Of a stretch of 64,000 nt of DNA, positions 24,605 to 35,953 are shown in pieces; position 1 is the first letter of the stretch; each line of letters starts with the position of its first letter. The translations under genes were made by a program, and so were the position numbers. The stretch covers positions 636,001 through 700,000 of the forward strand of contig BJKQ01000006.1 in assembly GCA_006538405.1 (NCBI GenBank), in the 5' to 3' direction. The notes under the pieces were generated by a model. It was not told the origin of the DNA. It did not search any database and was given only the letters and a program-made list of their open reading frames with translations. The DNA is from Hansfordia pulvinata. Taxonomy: Eukaryota; Ascomycota; Sordariomycetes; Xylariales.

Positions 24605-25368
24605 ATGTCGGGCCCCGACGACGACGAGGGGAAAGACGCGGCCCCCCAGCCGCTCTCCCGCAGCGAGCGCTACAAGGAGACGCACGCGCTGGCCCGCCAC
24701 GGCAACTACCACCAGTACTACGCCAAGTTCCGCGGCCAGGCCGTGCCCGACGAGCGCCTGGCCCTCGTCCCCGCGGCCATCCTGCGCGGCGCCCGCGTCC
24801 TCGACCTCGGCTGCAACGCGGGCAAGCTGACCTACGAGGTCCTCGCCTGCTGCGGCGCCGCCGCCGCCGTCGGCGTCGACATCGACCCCTGGCTCGTCGA
24901 CCAGGCGCGCGCCGCCTACCCCGCCGGGCCCCCTCGGGCCCCTCCTTCGAGCTGCTCGACTTTGCTGCTGCCGCCGCCTCTGCTGCCAACGACGACGGAG
25001 AGGAGGAGGCTGGCGCCGCCGGGTACGAGTACGGGGGCGCCGCCGCGGGCACCTTCGACGTCGTCCTCCTGCTCTCCGTGACCAAGTGGGTGCACCTCAA
25101 CGGCGGCGACGCGGGCCTGCTGGCCGTCTTCGCGCGCATCCACGCCGTCCTGAACCCGGGGGGCCACCTGGTCGTCGAGCCGCAGCCCATGAGCAACTAC
25201 CAGCGGGCGGCCAAGAAGAACAAGGACCTGCGCGAGACGTACAAGCAGATCCGCGTGCAGCCGCCCTTCGACGCCGAGCTGCGCGCCGCCGGGTTCGAGA
25301 GCGTCCTCCGGGCCGACAGGGACGAGGAGGGGTTCGCCCGGCCGGTGCACGTCTGGCGGAAGGTTTAG
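24605..25368 (+). CDS. Bin3-family SAM-dependent RNA methyltransferase (one apparent base loss)
   Basis: Probable RNA 5'-phosphate methyltransferase of the Bin3/BCDIN3D/MePCE family; in fission yeast the relative Bmc1 acts on U6 and telomerase RNA. Evidence: N-terminal HGNYHQYYAKFR (about residues 32-43), SAM motif VLDLGCNAGKLT (65-76), acidic VDID (91-94), then LLSVTKWVHLN, a NPGGHLVVEPQ block and a C-terminal ...RPVHVWRKV, all typical of the family. The first half (from ATG 24605) and second half (ending TAG 25366-25368) lie in different frames. The switch falls in a GC-rich run (C5 at 24929-24933, C4 at 24939-24942) with no usable splice sites. One added base gives 254 residues; as it stands the first frame ends at 25081. 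An Ala/Glu/Gly-rich insert follows the switch. No other lesion is seen, so a sequence error is more likely than a pseudogene. Confidence 0.8.
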
Positions 25369-25791
25369 AGGCTGGATGGGGGCCGGAAAAGGGCCTCCCC
25401 CCCGCATAAACTCGTCGAACTCTCGAAGCCGACGGCCCTGCCGCCGCTGAAGGTTTGAGGTTTAGGGCCAACGCGAAGCATCCACCCACGCTCTCCAACG
25501 AGCCAGCCGTCGCTGCGCCGCGCGCCACTCACCGACGTCGCTCTTCTCGCACTGAGCTTCGCGATCATCATGAGGGCAGGTCATCTGGGATCAGACCAGA
25601 AAACCACGCATATGGAGAGCAAGAGGTCGTTGCGGAAGTCAACTGGACCGCGGTCGATTCATGGACAACAACAACAACAACAAAGACTTCTACTACTACT
25701 ATTGCTACTTTTGAAGGGCTATTCTATGTGCCTCGGCCGTGGCAACTTGATGGTGATGCAGTCCTGCGTCCTCGGAACATACGATCAACTC
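25369..25791. other. Short convergent intergenic region
   Basis: This 423-bp gap lies between the 3' ends of the Bin3-type gene and the secreted-protein gene. It contains CAA and CTA trinucleotide repeats at about 25665-25705 and no gene. Confidence 0.7.
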
Positions 25792-26634
25792 CTAGGCATC
25801 GCCTTCCGGGTCGTTCTCCGTCTGCTCGGCGGCCTTGTCCCAGAATTCCGGGTGTGTGTACGCTGGGTCCGATTCAGAGTTTATGTAGGCCATTCTGTTG
25901 GTCATGAACTTGATCAACTGAGTGTCGCTTTTGACATTTATGGCCTGCCCTAAGATCGGATTGCCTGTGTCGTCGACCAGTCCAGCCCACCTGTCTCGCA
26001 CATGAGCGTTCCAAATGTACTGCTCCGTGTGCTTCATGGCGTGGATGGCCCCGCTCCGGTCCTTGGCCGCCTTGAACATTTCCTTGGCTATTTCCTCCAG
26101 CAGATCCGGCACGGTGGAGTCGTCCGAGGAATGCGTCCCGATGGACAGGTTGGGCACGAAGAGGAGGACCTTGTCCAGCTTCTGGCCGCCGCTCTGCCTG
26201 ACCATCTCCTTGAGAATCCATTCGGGTTGATCCAGCGGGTCGCCCCCGATCTTGGGGTTGGCGTCGAGCAGGACCCGTGACAGGGCCATAGTCGGCTTGC
26301 CGGACTTTTGGGCCTTCCACTGCCCCCCAATGGCGAGGTTGAGGGTGTTGCCCCATGCCGTGATGGTGTCGCCGGGCTTGCCCGTGCGCAGCTTCCTGCT
26401 CACGTCCTTGTCCTCGCGGGCCTGGATGCCCGATTCTCCGCGGGGGGTCGACCTGTTTTTGGGGGGGGTTATTCTTCTCTCCTGGTGAGCGACCGGCGCT
26501 GGCGGTTGCGAGACTTTCCCAGAAAAGCCGACTGGAAGGGGAACTGACCTGGAGCACTCGCCTAGACCCGCGAGAAGCAGGCTGCAGACGAGAGTGACGC
26601 TCGTCACGAGCCCGGAGCTGCGGAGGAGACGCAT
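25792..26634 (-). CDS. Small secreted protein of unknown function
   Basis: Uninterrupted frame of 280 residues from ATG 26634 to TAG 25792. The N-terminus is a classical signal peptide: two arginines, a hydrophobic core (about residues 7-22), then LGECS. The rest is hydrophilic, contains no recognisable domain and no cysteine, and ends with an acidic tail. A likely intron lies near the start: donor GTCAGT after codon ECS, an AATAAC branch, acceptor AAACAG, 96 nt in all. Because 96 is a multiple of three, both spliced (248 residues) and unspliced forms stay open. The removed segment (after ECS, ending before STPRG) is proline-rich and looks non-conserved. A TATAAG lies about 130 bases upstream. 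Function is unknown; effector-like or other extracellular roles are possible but not shown. Confidence 0.7.
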   Translation of the reverse strand: MRLLRSSGLVTSVTLVCSLLLAGLGECSRSVPLPVGFSGKVSQPPAPVAHQERRITPPKNRSTPRGESGIQAREDKDVSRKLRTGKPGDTITAWGNTLNLAIGGQWKAQKSGKPTMALSRVLLDANPKIGGDPLDQPEWILKEMVRQSGGQKLDKVLLFVPNLSIGTHSSDDSTVPDLLEEIAKEMFKAAKDRSGAIHAMKHTEQYIWNAHVRDRWAGLVDDTGNPILGQAINVKSDTQLIKFMTNRMAYINSESDPAYTHPEFWDKAAEQTENDPEGDA

Positions 26635-26764
26635 GGTATGGGAGGATACGGTGCCTATTCGTCGCTGGCTGGAGGGGGGAGGGGATCTGGCCTGGTTGGT
26701 CTTTGATGCTGAGTCTCGCTATGGCATCGAAGACTTCCAGGCTCACGAGGGTAAAGGGCTGCGT

Positions 26765-26770
26765 CTTATA
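26765..26770 (-). promoter_or_regulatory. Candidate TATA box of the secreted-protein gene
   Basis: TATAAG on the minus strand, about 130 bases upstream of ATG 26634. Confidence 0.4.
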
Positions 26771-28104
26771 GTCTGCAGATCTCGAGGTCTGTGGGTACGC
26801 GATGCAATGCTCGGAACCCGCTTCTATTTCCGACTTTTGCAACCCAGTCATTGCGTCCGTTGCCGAGGGACGTGTCTGCGAGGGCGGTCTGTGTTCTCCA
26901 CGACAGGGAACCATCCGAAGGAAATTTCTTCTTCCCTGCCAACCACTGTCGCCGCCGCTGCTGACACTTTTGGATTCGGCAGGCCCCTGAGGCTCGGCCA
27001 GATGGTGCATGGGGCTTCTTCCAAGAGAGACGTGCGCAAGCGCGGCCGTGATGGCAAAGACCTGGAGGCTAGAGGTGACATGGGGGCCGCGCCAGAGTTG
27101 GGACGAGGGCCCGCCGCAAAAGGGGGGGCCATCTTGTTTGGTCTGCGGCGTTGGCGAATTGCGACTCGTCGCCACCATGGTCGTCGAGTGGCCAACTCGC
27201 ATGAACGGCGGGGAGCGCGCCCGCCCCCCGTCTCGAAGTTTTCCATACTCGGATGGGGGCCGCCGAGACGCCCGAGCCGACACCCGAGAGATACGAAATA
27301 GAGGCAGAGGCCCGAGGCCCACGGCGGCGCGCCCAACATTACCTGGCTTTCGATGCGTGCCCTGATCGCCGGGGTGCGTCTGGCGCCTGATCGCCCGCAG
27401 GAGAAGGGCTTTCTTCCGTCTGGTGGTGACCCGTTGTCGCAAGCGCCGCGAACAAGCCACAAGAACGAAGAGGCGCTGCGGACGAACTGACCGAGGGGCC
27501 GGACTGGCTAAGTCTGATTCTGTTCTCCTGCTTGGACGCGATTTGGCCCCCCCTTGCCGGCCCGTGTGGTGGTGGCGCGGGTCCCTTGCTGAGGACAGGC
27601 TCACTCAGGCCTGAGTCAGCGGCACCTCAGTCCCAGAAGCCCTCACCTAGGTCCGATACGATAGGCCGGCCGCCGCGGCGGGTCGGCCCAGCGCTGACTG
27701 TGCTCAAAGTCGGATGGGGACTTCTTGCTCGATGCGGGTGCGGGAATAAGTACGCTGCTGCCTGGTGCCACGAAGAGTCAAAAGGCAAGGCGTGTACGAG
27801 TCAAAGAATAGACGTGGGCGTCAGAATGCTAAAACCAGGTTCGTTCGCCCCTTGCTGCTGCCTGTAATTACTCTGTTAGGCAGACAGAAGATGTTGTCCG
27901 TGGCGATCCCTATCTGGACAGATGCACAGTGCGGGTATCACGTGACTGCTTATCCCCGGGCGCCGCACCCACCAAGATACCCTGAGCAGGTCGCCAATGG
28001 AATACGGGTTACAAAGTCCGTGGGCTCGCGTGCGCGCACTGTCTTGGTGCGTGAGGCTCTGCCGACACAGAAACGTATCGACGGTGCGTTTGAACCTCTG
28101 GTAA
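26771..28104. other. Gene-free stretch upstream of the secreted-protein gene
   Basis: The minus strand stays open for long distances here, but the translation is low-complexity Arg/Ser/Pro-rich and shows no domain, so I do not call a gene. The proximal part should be the promoter of the secreted-protein gene. Confidence 0.45.
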
Positions 28105-28689
28105 CTTTTTCCAGTTCTGGCCCGTCCTTCCCCCGGGTCACAGCCACGAAAAATTATCAAATCGTCTCCAGACCTGCATCTCAAGTCCAAGTCGCCCCTG
28201 GTGTACGACGTCTTCGACATTGCCCCCGCGGCGCTGGTGTACGAGGTCTTCGACATTGTCCCCGCGCGGCGCTCGCCCCAGCTGGCGCTGCTGGGCGACG
28301 CGGGCAGCCTTCGCTGTCGTGGTGCTGAAGAAGAAGAAGAAGAAGTAGAAAAAGCAGCCATCCAGGCCCAACCACGCGCGCCATCAGGACGACGACGACG
28401 ACGAGTCAAGAACGACTACCTGGCCTAGCCTGCGGCGCCACCGCGCCCACCCGCTTTCACGCATTGGAACTGCGACTTTGAGGTCGGCCGCTCTTGTTCG
28501 GAGGAGGAGGAGGAGTCTTCGTCGCCGCCGTGCCACCTGCCGCTGTGCCTCCTGACCAGCCAGCGCGGGTACTACTTCTCCCGGGCCGCCGGGTTCGACG
28601 GGTCCAAGGTCGTCGAGACATATTCGTACAGAGAGGAGGCGCGAGCGGGGAGGGTGTGTCAGGCTCGAAGACGTCGACGGCTGCAATGA
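28105..28689 (+). pseudogene. Degraded ORF with 12-residue tandem duplication and in-frame TAG
   Basis: One plus-strand frame is open from about 28105 to a TAG at 28426-28428, then continues in the same frame to a TGA at 28687-28689. The first part contains a perfect-phase duplication, LVYDVFDIAPAA then LVYEVFDIVPAR (28198-28233 and 28234-28269), followed by a run of six glutamates. The part after the TAG reads like folded protein sequence: THWNCDFEVGRSC, a Glu run, then RGYYFSRAAGFDGSKVVETY. I do not recognise the family. It may be a broken gene, two exons of an unrecognised gene or chance open sequence. Confidence 0.3.
28198..28269 (+). repeat. 36-bp tandem duplication
   Basis: Two adjacent 36-bp units beginning CTGGTGTACGA and sharing GTCTTCGACATTG, differing at a handful of positions. 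The unit length keeps reading frame. Confidence 0.85.
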
Positions 28690-31600
28690 AAACCGCTCCC
28701 GTCGGGGGAGGGCGGTCGATTAACACTGTGACATGGGGTTTCTTGACCGGCCGGCCATCATGCCAGTCGGGTTCTGCCACTCGGCCACGGCAGACGAGTC
28801 GGTGGGCAATGTACTATATGCCAAAGCCAAGGCGCCTCTGTCGCACGGGCCGCAGCGGTTCCGGGACTCACCCAGGCACGGCACATCCCGCCTCGATTCC
28901 TCGGTGTCCACACACGGCCCAACCAAAGAAAGATTACGGGTATAATGTGAGCTTGAAAAGGGCACAGCAGTGAGTGAGTTGGGTGCCGAAAGAAAAAGGA
29001 AGACCTTGAACCGCCTAGGCTGCGGCTACTGGAGCAAACTCGTGCCGAGGTGGCAAGATCCGGGCTGTGCCGCACACACACACCCTGTGACCCGCAAGCT
29101 CCACAACGACACGTTCTAAAGACTTGCTGCGCAAGTCGCGAGAGAGAGAGAGCGGGAATCACGGGCCACCAAAGCACATCAAATGGGGGTTCCCGGTCGC
29201 CTCGAGAGCAGACGTCTCGCGTCTTCGCCCCAACGGGGGACCAACGAAGGGAGGCGCCGCTGCTGCTGCTGCTGCTGCCGCCGCGAAGATGTGCCCCGAG
29301 GTGTCCGTGCGGCTCTGCTGGGGCTGCCAGGTTGCCTCACCGGGGGGTGGTCGGGAGCAGCCGACGACGAGGCCGGCTGTCTCTGGGATTTCTCGCATGG
29401 GATCCTCGCCCGCAGTCGGGCCCCGGTCTGCTTTTTGAGATACGTGTCTCGGCACGGCTTTCCTCTGCGGGCCACCGTCGCCGCCTGGAGGGGAGAGGAG
29501 AGGGGGGTTCTTGAGGCCAGCTTGAGTGTGCCGTAGTCTCCTCGAGCTCTTCCACGGAGCTCCTTACCCTGCTCGGCTTCGACCCGTAGACGATGAGCTG
29601 GGCGGGGATCCGTCGTCCGGCCCTCGACGACCTGTGCTTTGAGCGTCTCGCTGAATCCAAGCTCCCCGAGGCGGTCGCTCGAGGGGACGCAGGTGCGTTG
29701 CTCCTAAGAGGAGTGGCTTGCAATAGATAGATAGGTTAGCCAACGCATACGTGCCCGGGTTTGGTTCCCCTGACCGTCCCGCTCGCAATCTCTTGCTTGA
29801 GCCTCGCCGTTCGCACTTTTGGCAGACAGCTCAAGAAACAATCGTGAGACTCAGCCCTATCAGCAGCGTGCCTCAGGTAGATGCAGTGTACCGCCGGGAC
29901 GCGCGAACAAGTCTCTCGTCGACGATGGCACAATAGAGACAGAGAGATCACCAAGTAGAACACCCAGACCAATGTGCGCTATATGACCCCCCTTTCTACA
30001 CAAGACTGTCGGCAAGCAAAGTCCTACACCGTTCAACGCGCGGTGAGTGTCCTCGAGGCGAGACAGTGACGGTGCTGGAGTCGATGCCCACAACCTGGGT
30101 CAATGGCTCTCGGGTTGATAGCGAAGCTTGTGGGTGCTGGAGAGCGCTCTGGCTGATCATTACAGGTAAACTTCTCGACCTGCAAACTCGATCAGGGGGG
30201 AGGGGAGGTTAGAAGTCGTTGATGGCGCTGGATATACGGCTAAACAGGACTGAGAAGCCCTCCCTATGAGCGCAGACGAGACCGGTTGCGCTTCGCCTGG
30301 GCTCATAGCCCCTCACAGACCGGGACCGAGATCGTGAGACTGTGTATTCGGCAGCTTCCTATCGCCATAGTCCAAGAGGGGTTTGTCATGAATTAACCCA
30401 GGTGGTTAGATACAGTCCTGGTTCATCGCCAAGATGATTCGACCTTGTCTCCAAAGCTTCAGAGCCCGGGGGGGGTGTAGTTCGGATACAATACACGAGA
30501 ACAACTCTAAGAGGGAGCCCGCCTCGCGACGAGGCCCTCAAACAGCCCTCGTGTCTGTGAGGGGCCAAGTTGACGAGACAAAGTTCTACAGACAGATTCG
30601 GACAACGTGGAAAGCTGGGCGAGTCTTGAGGCAAAGGGTCAACAGCACCCTATATTTTTATCCACACAAGACGCAACAGCACGGCGTCTTGCTGCTCGGT
30701 GCTGACACCCCAGTCAACAAGTCACAATGGCAGCAGACAGGCCGGATCACACTCCCCACTCCAGCCTGAGCATCTGTCGAGATAGGGGCAGGTTTTTTCT
30801 TCTTCTTGTTTTTCCCCTTTGCCCTCTGTCTCTCTTGCAAGACCATGGGCCAGACACCTACGACTTGCACCTGACCCATCCCATCACCTTAAACGACCAC
30901 GAAGAGTATACCGCCTCCCACCTCGTCCGCAAGGGGTTTGAGATCTGCTCGACATTGACCAGATCAGCGGCGGCACCCGTGTCTGTCTCCATCTCCACCT
31001 CCACCCCCTGAGCACACAAATACACACACGCCGACAAACACACACGCACACCGAAGCGCGCTAATTCATACCCGAAAAAGGGGAGCGGAAGCGGCGCTGG
31101 AGGTGGTAGTAGTAGTCCCAGGGGTAAAGGGAGACAACAGACACGCGGAGACGCGCTTGTTCCGACGGGCAGCCTCTCGCTTAACCGGGGGAGGGGGGGC
31201 CCAGGCATGGAAGTATGCGAGTTAGCAAGGATGGGGGGGGGGGGGGGAAGGGTTTGATCAAGGTAAAAGCATGAAGCGCAAAAGTCCTTGCATCTAGACT
31301 GTTGTGTGTGTGTGTAGGTGCTCTCTGAGGTTACATCCGGAGCTCGGAGGTTCCTTGTTCAGCCCGCGCCGCACCTGAGCAGCGCAGCTCAATGTGCGAC
31401 AAAGTATGTCATCTACGGTGGGGGGGGGAGGATGACGATGGATATTCAGGGGTTAAGGAGAGGCGTGGCTTGGGCAAGCTTTCTGCGTCACACACACACA
31501 CATATATACAGGGTGAGAGGAGAAAAAAGGGGGGTGGATTCGAAGGAGATGGCCGTTGCTCACCGGCCGGCCACGTCCACACGGTTCACAGTACACACAT

Positions 31601-32440
31601 TTACAAAACGCCCACCCTCCTCCCTCCCTCCTGGGTTACATCCCGGGGCCCGCACCGTGGCAGATTGCAGAGTTCTATCCAAGGGCCCGAGAAGAGACGG
31701 CAGAGTTGCAGCGCCAAGCGGCGAGTCCTCTGAGAGAGTTCAGTTCATGGAAACCTCCCCCCCTTTATCACTCGGTCCCGGGACGAGAGAACGCTTTCCC
31801 CCCCCCAAGCGACGTCCACCCTTGGTCTTCGCTTCAACTCAGCATATCCGTGCCCCAGATCAGGTCAGAGCTACAAATCCCCCCCCCCGGCGGAGTGCGA
31901 TGGGACACACGAGGTCTACGAGTTACTGGGGGACGCCGCACCACACATCAGCCCACCTGGACTGGAGAGATGGAGAGAGGACGGGGGGGAAGACAGCGAT
32001 ACGAGACATGTGGCAGCCCGACACCGCGTCAAGACGGCAGGGCCGCGTCTAATGGAGGGCGCTTAATTTGAAGCTGCTTCTGTGGCTCGCACGCATGCTT
32101 TGCCCGGCGTGGGAAGTATGGGTGGGCGGCCCGGCTGTGCTGGCTTGGCCCCCTGCTGCGCGCGCGCAAAGGAGAACAAGCGAGCCTATGAGCGTGGGGT
32201 TTTGGGTAGGGTAGAGAGAAGAACGAAAAGAAAAAAAGAAGGGGGTGTGTAACTGCGACTGCGACTGCGACGAGACTACAACCACGTTCTGTGCCCGGTC
32301 CCGAACTTCTAGAACGAACAAAACGACAAGCTTGTGACGCTCCCCTGCGAGTACTACGACTAGGACTACGAGTAGTATGCCTCCTCGCTTCTGCAGGCCG
32401 CGTGCATTGCGTGGGGTTCGAGCTCTAAGAAAAGACACAC
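28690..32440. other. Gene-poor stretch
   Basis: No convincing gene. A 45-codon frame at 29593-29730 (starting MSWAGIRRPALDDLCFERL) has protein-like composition but is too short and isolated to call. A G15 run lies at 31233-31247. Confidence 0.45.
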
Positions 32441-33586
32441 CATGCACACGCATTCACACTGGTAAAGCCGTTCAGGGGTGGTGGTGGTGGTGGTGGTGAC
32501 TGGAAAAAGGGTGTTGTTGACTGTGGGCTGTGGACACACACACACACACACACAAACCCCCTCTTACTCCTATTCCCCCTTCTTTCTCTCTCTCTCTCTC
32601 TCCCTCTCTCTCGACACTATCCTGTGAGACATGCATGCATCTCCTCGTCAGTACCCGCGGGCTGTGCTGGGGCGCGCTTCATATGCCGGCCGGCTGGATC
32701 CCCCCCTGCAAACCCCGCAGCCGCCGCCGAACGCCGCCGCTATTCGCGCTGCTGCATCGCGCTACGACTATATCGTATGGCCTCGTGGGCTCTGCCTTCT
32801 GTGGGCGCGGGCTCTGTCTGGTGCGTGCGTGCAGCCGGCCGGCCGGCCGGGGTGTCTGCCATTATGATGGACCTCGCGCATATTCTGGCTCGATTCAGCC
32901 CTGCCGGGTCTGTCCACATCTGGCTGCCTGCCTGCCTGCCTGCCTGTGTCTCTCCGCCTCTCGAAAAAGAACACAAAGTGGGCTGGGTCGGCGGGGGAGG
33001 GAGGGGGGCCCGCCAGAGCAGGAGAGGAGAGGAGAGGAGAGGAGAGGAGAGGAGGGGAGAGAAGGGCCGATTCTGGAACCGACAGCTGAAGCCCGGGGCC
33101 CAGCTGAGTCTGCTGCTGCTGCTTGCCTGCCTGCTTGCTTGCTTGCCTGCTTGTCGGGATGAATGCACGCGTAATGCTCGCAGCGTTGCATTCCCAAGAC
33201 GACGAGCGGAACGCAACCGAGAGGAGACGAGACGAGACGAGACAGCCAGGCAGGCAGACAGCCAGGCACACAGACAGACAGACAGACAGGCAGAGAAAGG
33301 CCTTCCGCCCGGTCCCCCGTCTTCGCCCCCCAGATTCGTCGCAGCGACCCGGCAAACAACGGCGCCGGCCCGCGCTCCGGAAGGTCTGTCAGCTCCCAGG
33401 GTGTGCAGGTTCAGCTCAATCGGTTGGAGATCGGGAGAGATAGAGGGAGAGATAGAGGGAGAGAGAGAGAAACGCTCTACCGGTCGACCAGGGGCCGAGA
33501 AGGGTGGAGGGTATACTCGTATAGTCGGCCCAGAACACACACGCGCGATAATAAGTGCTGACGGCTTACCACGCTCTTCAACCCGG

Positions 33587-33617
<31 letters not shown>

Positions 33618-33675
33618 TTGTCATTCGTCCCAAGACACACCCACGACGCCCAGCAAGGCGCAGGCGCAGGCCCAG

Positions 33676-33830
33676 AGGACAGGACAGGACAGGACAGGAT
33701 AGGATAGGATAGGATAGGATAGGATAGGATAGGATAGGATAGGATAGGATAGGATAGGATAGGATAGGATAGGATAGGATAGGATAGGATAGGATAGGAT
33801 AGGACAGGCCAGGATAGGACTGGACAGGGT
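33676..33830. repeat. Pentanucleotide (AGGAT)n array
   Basis: About four AGGAC units, then about 21 uninterrupted AGGAT units (33696-33800), then degenerate AGGAC/AGGCC/TGGAC/AGGGT units. The flanking degenerate copies suggest a perfect core expanded inside an older array. Confidence 0.95.
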
Positions 33831-33855
33831 GGGCGTCATCGTCGTCATCGGTCAT

Positions 33856-33911
33856 CACCACCACCACCACCACCACCACCACCACCACCACCACCATCAC
33901 CACCATCACCA
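33856..33911. repeat. (CAC)n trinucleotide array
   Basis: CAC/ACC units with two CAT interruptions near the right end. A histidine-rich frame across it is an artefact. Confidence 0.95.
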
Positions 33912-35934
33912 CGTGCATGCACGCAACGCTTCACGGCCGCCGCCAATCGGAAGCCCGTCGTTCCTCAGTCAGCCAGTCTCCTCACTAAACTCACTCTCAC
34001 GCCTCCTCCTCCCCCCCAATCGGTTCTCGCCTGCAAGCCCTACGGTCCACGGTCCACGGTCCACGGCCCACGGCCCTTGGCAACGGTCAGCAGCCAGAAC
34101 CGATACGGCCGAGAGCCAGAGAGAGCTGAGAGAAAGAGCCCCCCTGGACCCGCAGAACAACAACAGCTTGTACTCGTAGCTTGCCGCCCGCGACCAGTCA
34201 TCAATCCGACCGGGGCTGTATTCGACGTTGCATTCAAACCCACCACCACCACCACCACCACCACCACCATGGAAGAAACCCGCCTACGACCGTAGTAGCC
34301 AGGAGGCGGAATTGGGGCCTCGTTCGCAACGCGGTACGACTGCGCGCGCGCGCGCCCCGCCCGGCGACCAGGCGCTCACCGTACTCGCAACCAACTCGTG
34401 CGCGTCGTCGTCGTCGTCGTCCACCACCAGTAGCAGCAAAGCGCCCCCCGCCCTGCGTGCCCTGTTCTCCGTAGGCACCCTGATGACAGAAGCCTTCGCC
34501 CTCTCTCTCTCTCTCGTCGTCTTCTCCGGTAGAGATGTTTGATCGAGAACAGGCGAGCCGCCCCGAGCGAATAAGCCAGCGCGGCACGGTGACGTCAGCG
34601 TAAGCAGTCTTTTTTCTTTCTTTCTTTTAGAATGCTGACGGCCAAGCAAGTTAGCAGCGAATGGAGAATAAGACGCCGCCGCCCCTGTAGCGAGCAAGCT
34701 CGAGCTTGCTGAGTTCGGGATCGGGGGTTTTCTCACCCCCCCTCTCTCCCTTGAACGAGGCCGATGGTTGCACACGGGTGTCAGATTGGGCGTTCGCGAA
34801 AAGGCCGAAAGAGGGCAATGTCGAGGTGAAGAAGGCAAGGTGGTGTGGCGAATAGCGTCTATCGCGGCCCGCCGGTCGAAAGCTGTCATCCACGATACAG
34901 AAATGCAGGGGCACACCGGGGAAAAAAAGAAAGAAAAAAAGAAAAAAACGGCCTTGCTGCTGCAGCCACTGCACTGCACACGAACCGGTTGCCATTGTCG
35001 GCAGTGGAGGTCCCCTCTCCAAGCTGCCTGCCAGTAATCATCTCCAGCCTCCTCCCCTCCAAGACGTGTGATTGATGAGTAGGTACCCGTACTCGTTACG
35101 TCCCCGGCCCCATCCATGACTTGTTTTCGTCCACGAGTCCTTCGAGATTCGCGTTCTCGAGTCTGGCAAGACCAGACCCCAAACCATGGAACCCGGGATC
35201 CAGGGCCGAAGTGAGCTGGTCCGTCGCGTCGGGTGGGCAGACAGAACTTCTACTCGTACGTTACGTTAGGTTATCACTCTGGTGGCCAAAACGACACAGC
35301 CCAATCTGCGAGGTCAGCCTCCTCCGACGGGGCCCCAATCAATCAATCGGGCAGTCAGTCCATCGGCCGTAGTACTCCTCTTGCAGTCTTGTCTTCTTCG
35401 TCGTGTATCTCCTCTCGAAAAGAATGGGAGACTCTCCGCGCGCTTGCTCGCTCGTTAGCCGTGCCGCGAGTGTGAGTGAGTGTGTGCGCGCGCGCGCATG
35501 GCGCGCCCTTCGGCGGTTCGGCATTCATTCCCAACAACACCTCTCACCAGTCTCTCCCAACGCAGGCAGCAACGCCACAGTACGAGGTAGGCAGGTTGGT
35601 AAGGTGTTCTTCGTGACGAACCGGCCAGGTTTTTTTTTTCTTCTCAATTTCCGCCGTTCCCGAATCGACGACGGCAATCAGCTCTCGCCGGCCTCGCGGA
35701 GAGAAAGGCGACGGGGGCCGGGCGGTTGAGCAAGCGCCCTATTCTTTTTTTTTTATTTTCGTGGGAAACAGTGCGCGCGCGCGCCCAAAGTCTGATTCTC
35801 TTCTCTGTTCGTGGGAAACACTTTGCGGGCGCCGCATCAGGGGGCCAGCCAGCGAAAAAATCTCGTCAACCCCCAACCAGGTGGACAAGGCCCCGGCGCC
35901 CGGGAATGTACGGGCGTAAACACAGAGCAGAGCA

Positions 35935-35953
35935 CCCCCCCCCCCCCCCCCCC
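35935..35953. repeat. Poly-C tract, 19 bases
   Basis: Uninterrupted C run on the plus strand within the gene desert. Confidence 0.9.

Larger units (their letters stand above)
32470..34440. repeat. 2-kb cluster of many different microsatellites
   Basis: In order: GGT repeat (about 32477-32497), CA (about 32534-32552), CT (about 32585-32610), CTGC (about 32926-32944), GGAGA (about 33021-33055), GACGA/ACAG-type repeats (about 33220-33295), CATCGT (about 33588-33618), AGGAC/AGGAT pentamers (33676-33830), CAC (33856-33911), GGTCCAC (about 34043-34075), CCA (about 34240-34268) and CGT (about 34401-34422). Long frames across it consist of repeat-encoded residues and are not genes. Confidence 0.85.

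Noticed and set aside
26958..27086. Hydrophobic, signal-peptide-like stretch on the minus strand upstream of the secreted-protein gene
   Set aside because: It has no in-frame ATG at its start and no supported downstream protein, so it may be chance.
25874..27604. Long open minus-strand frame of 576 codons overlapping the secreted-protein gene
   Set aside because: The translation is Arg/Pro/Ser-rich without domains, and the overlapping frame with a signal peptide is far more protein-like; it is a GC-rich shadow frame.
29593..29730. 45-codon frame starting MSWAGIRRPALDDLC
   Set aside because: Composition is protein-like, but it is too short, lacks splice partners and I recognise no family.
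32624..33918. Frames of 362 and 392 codons through the microsatellite cluster
   Set aside because: Most of their length is translated simple repeats (for example Leu-Ser-Tyr-Pro-Ile units from AGGAT).
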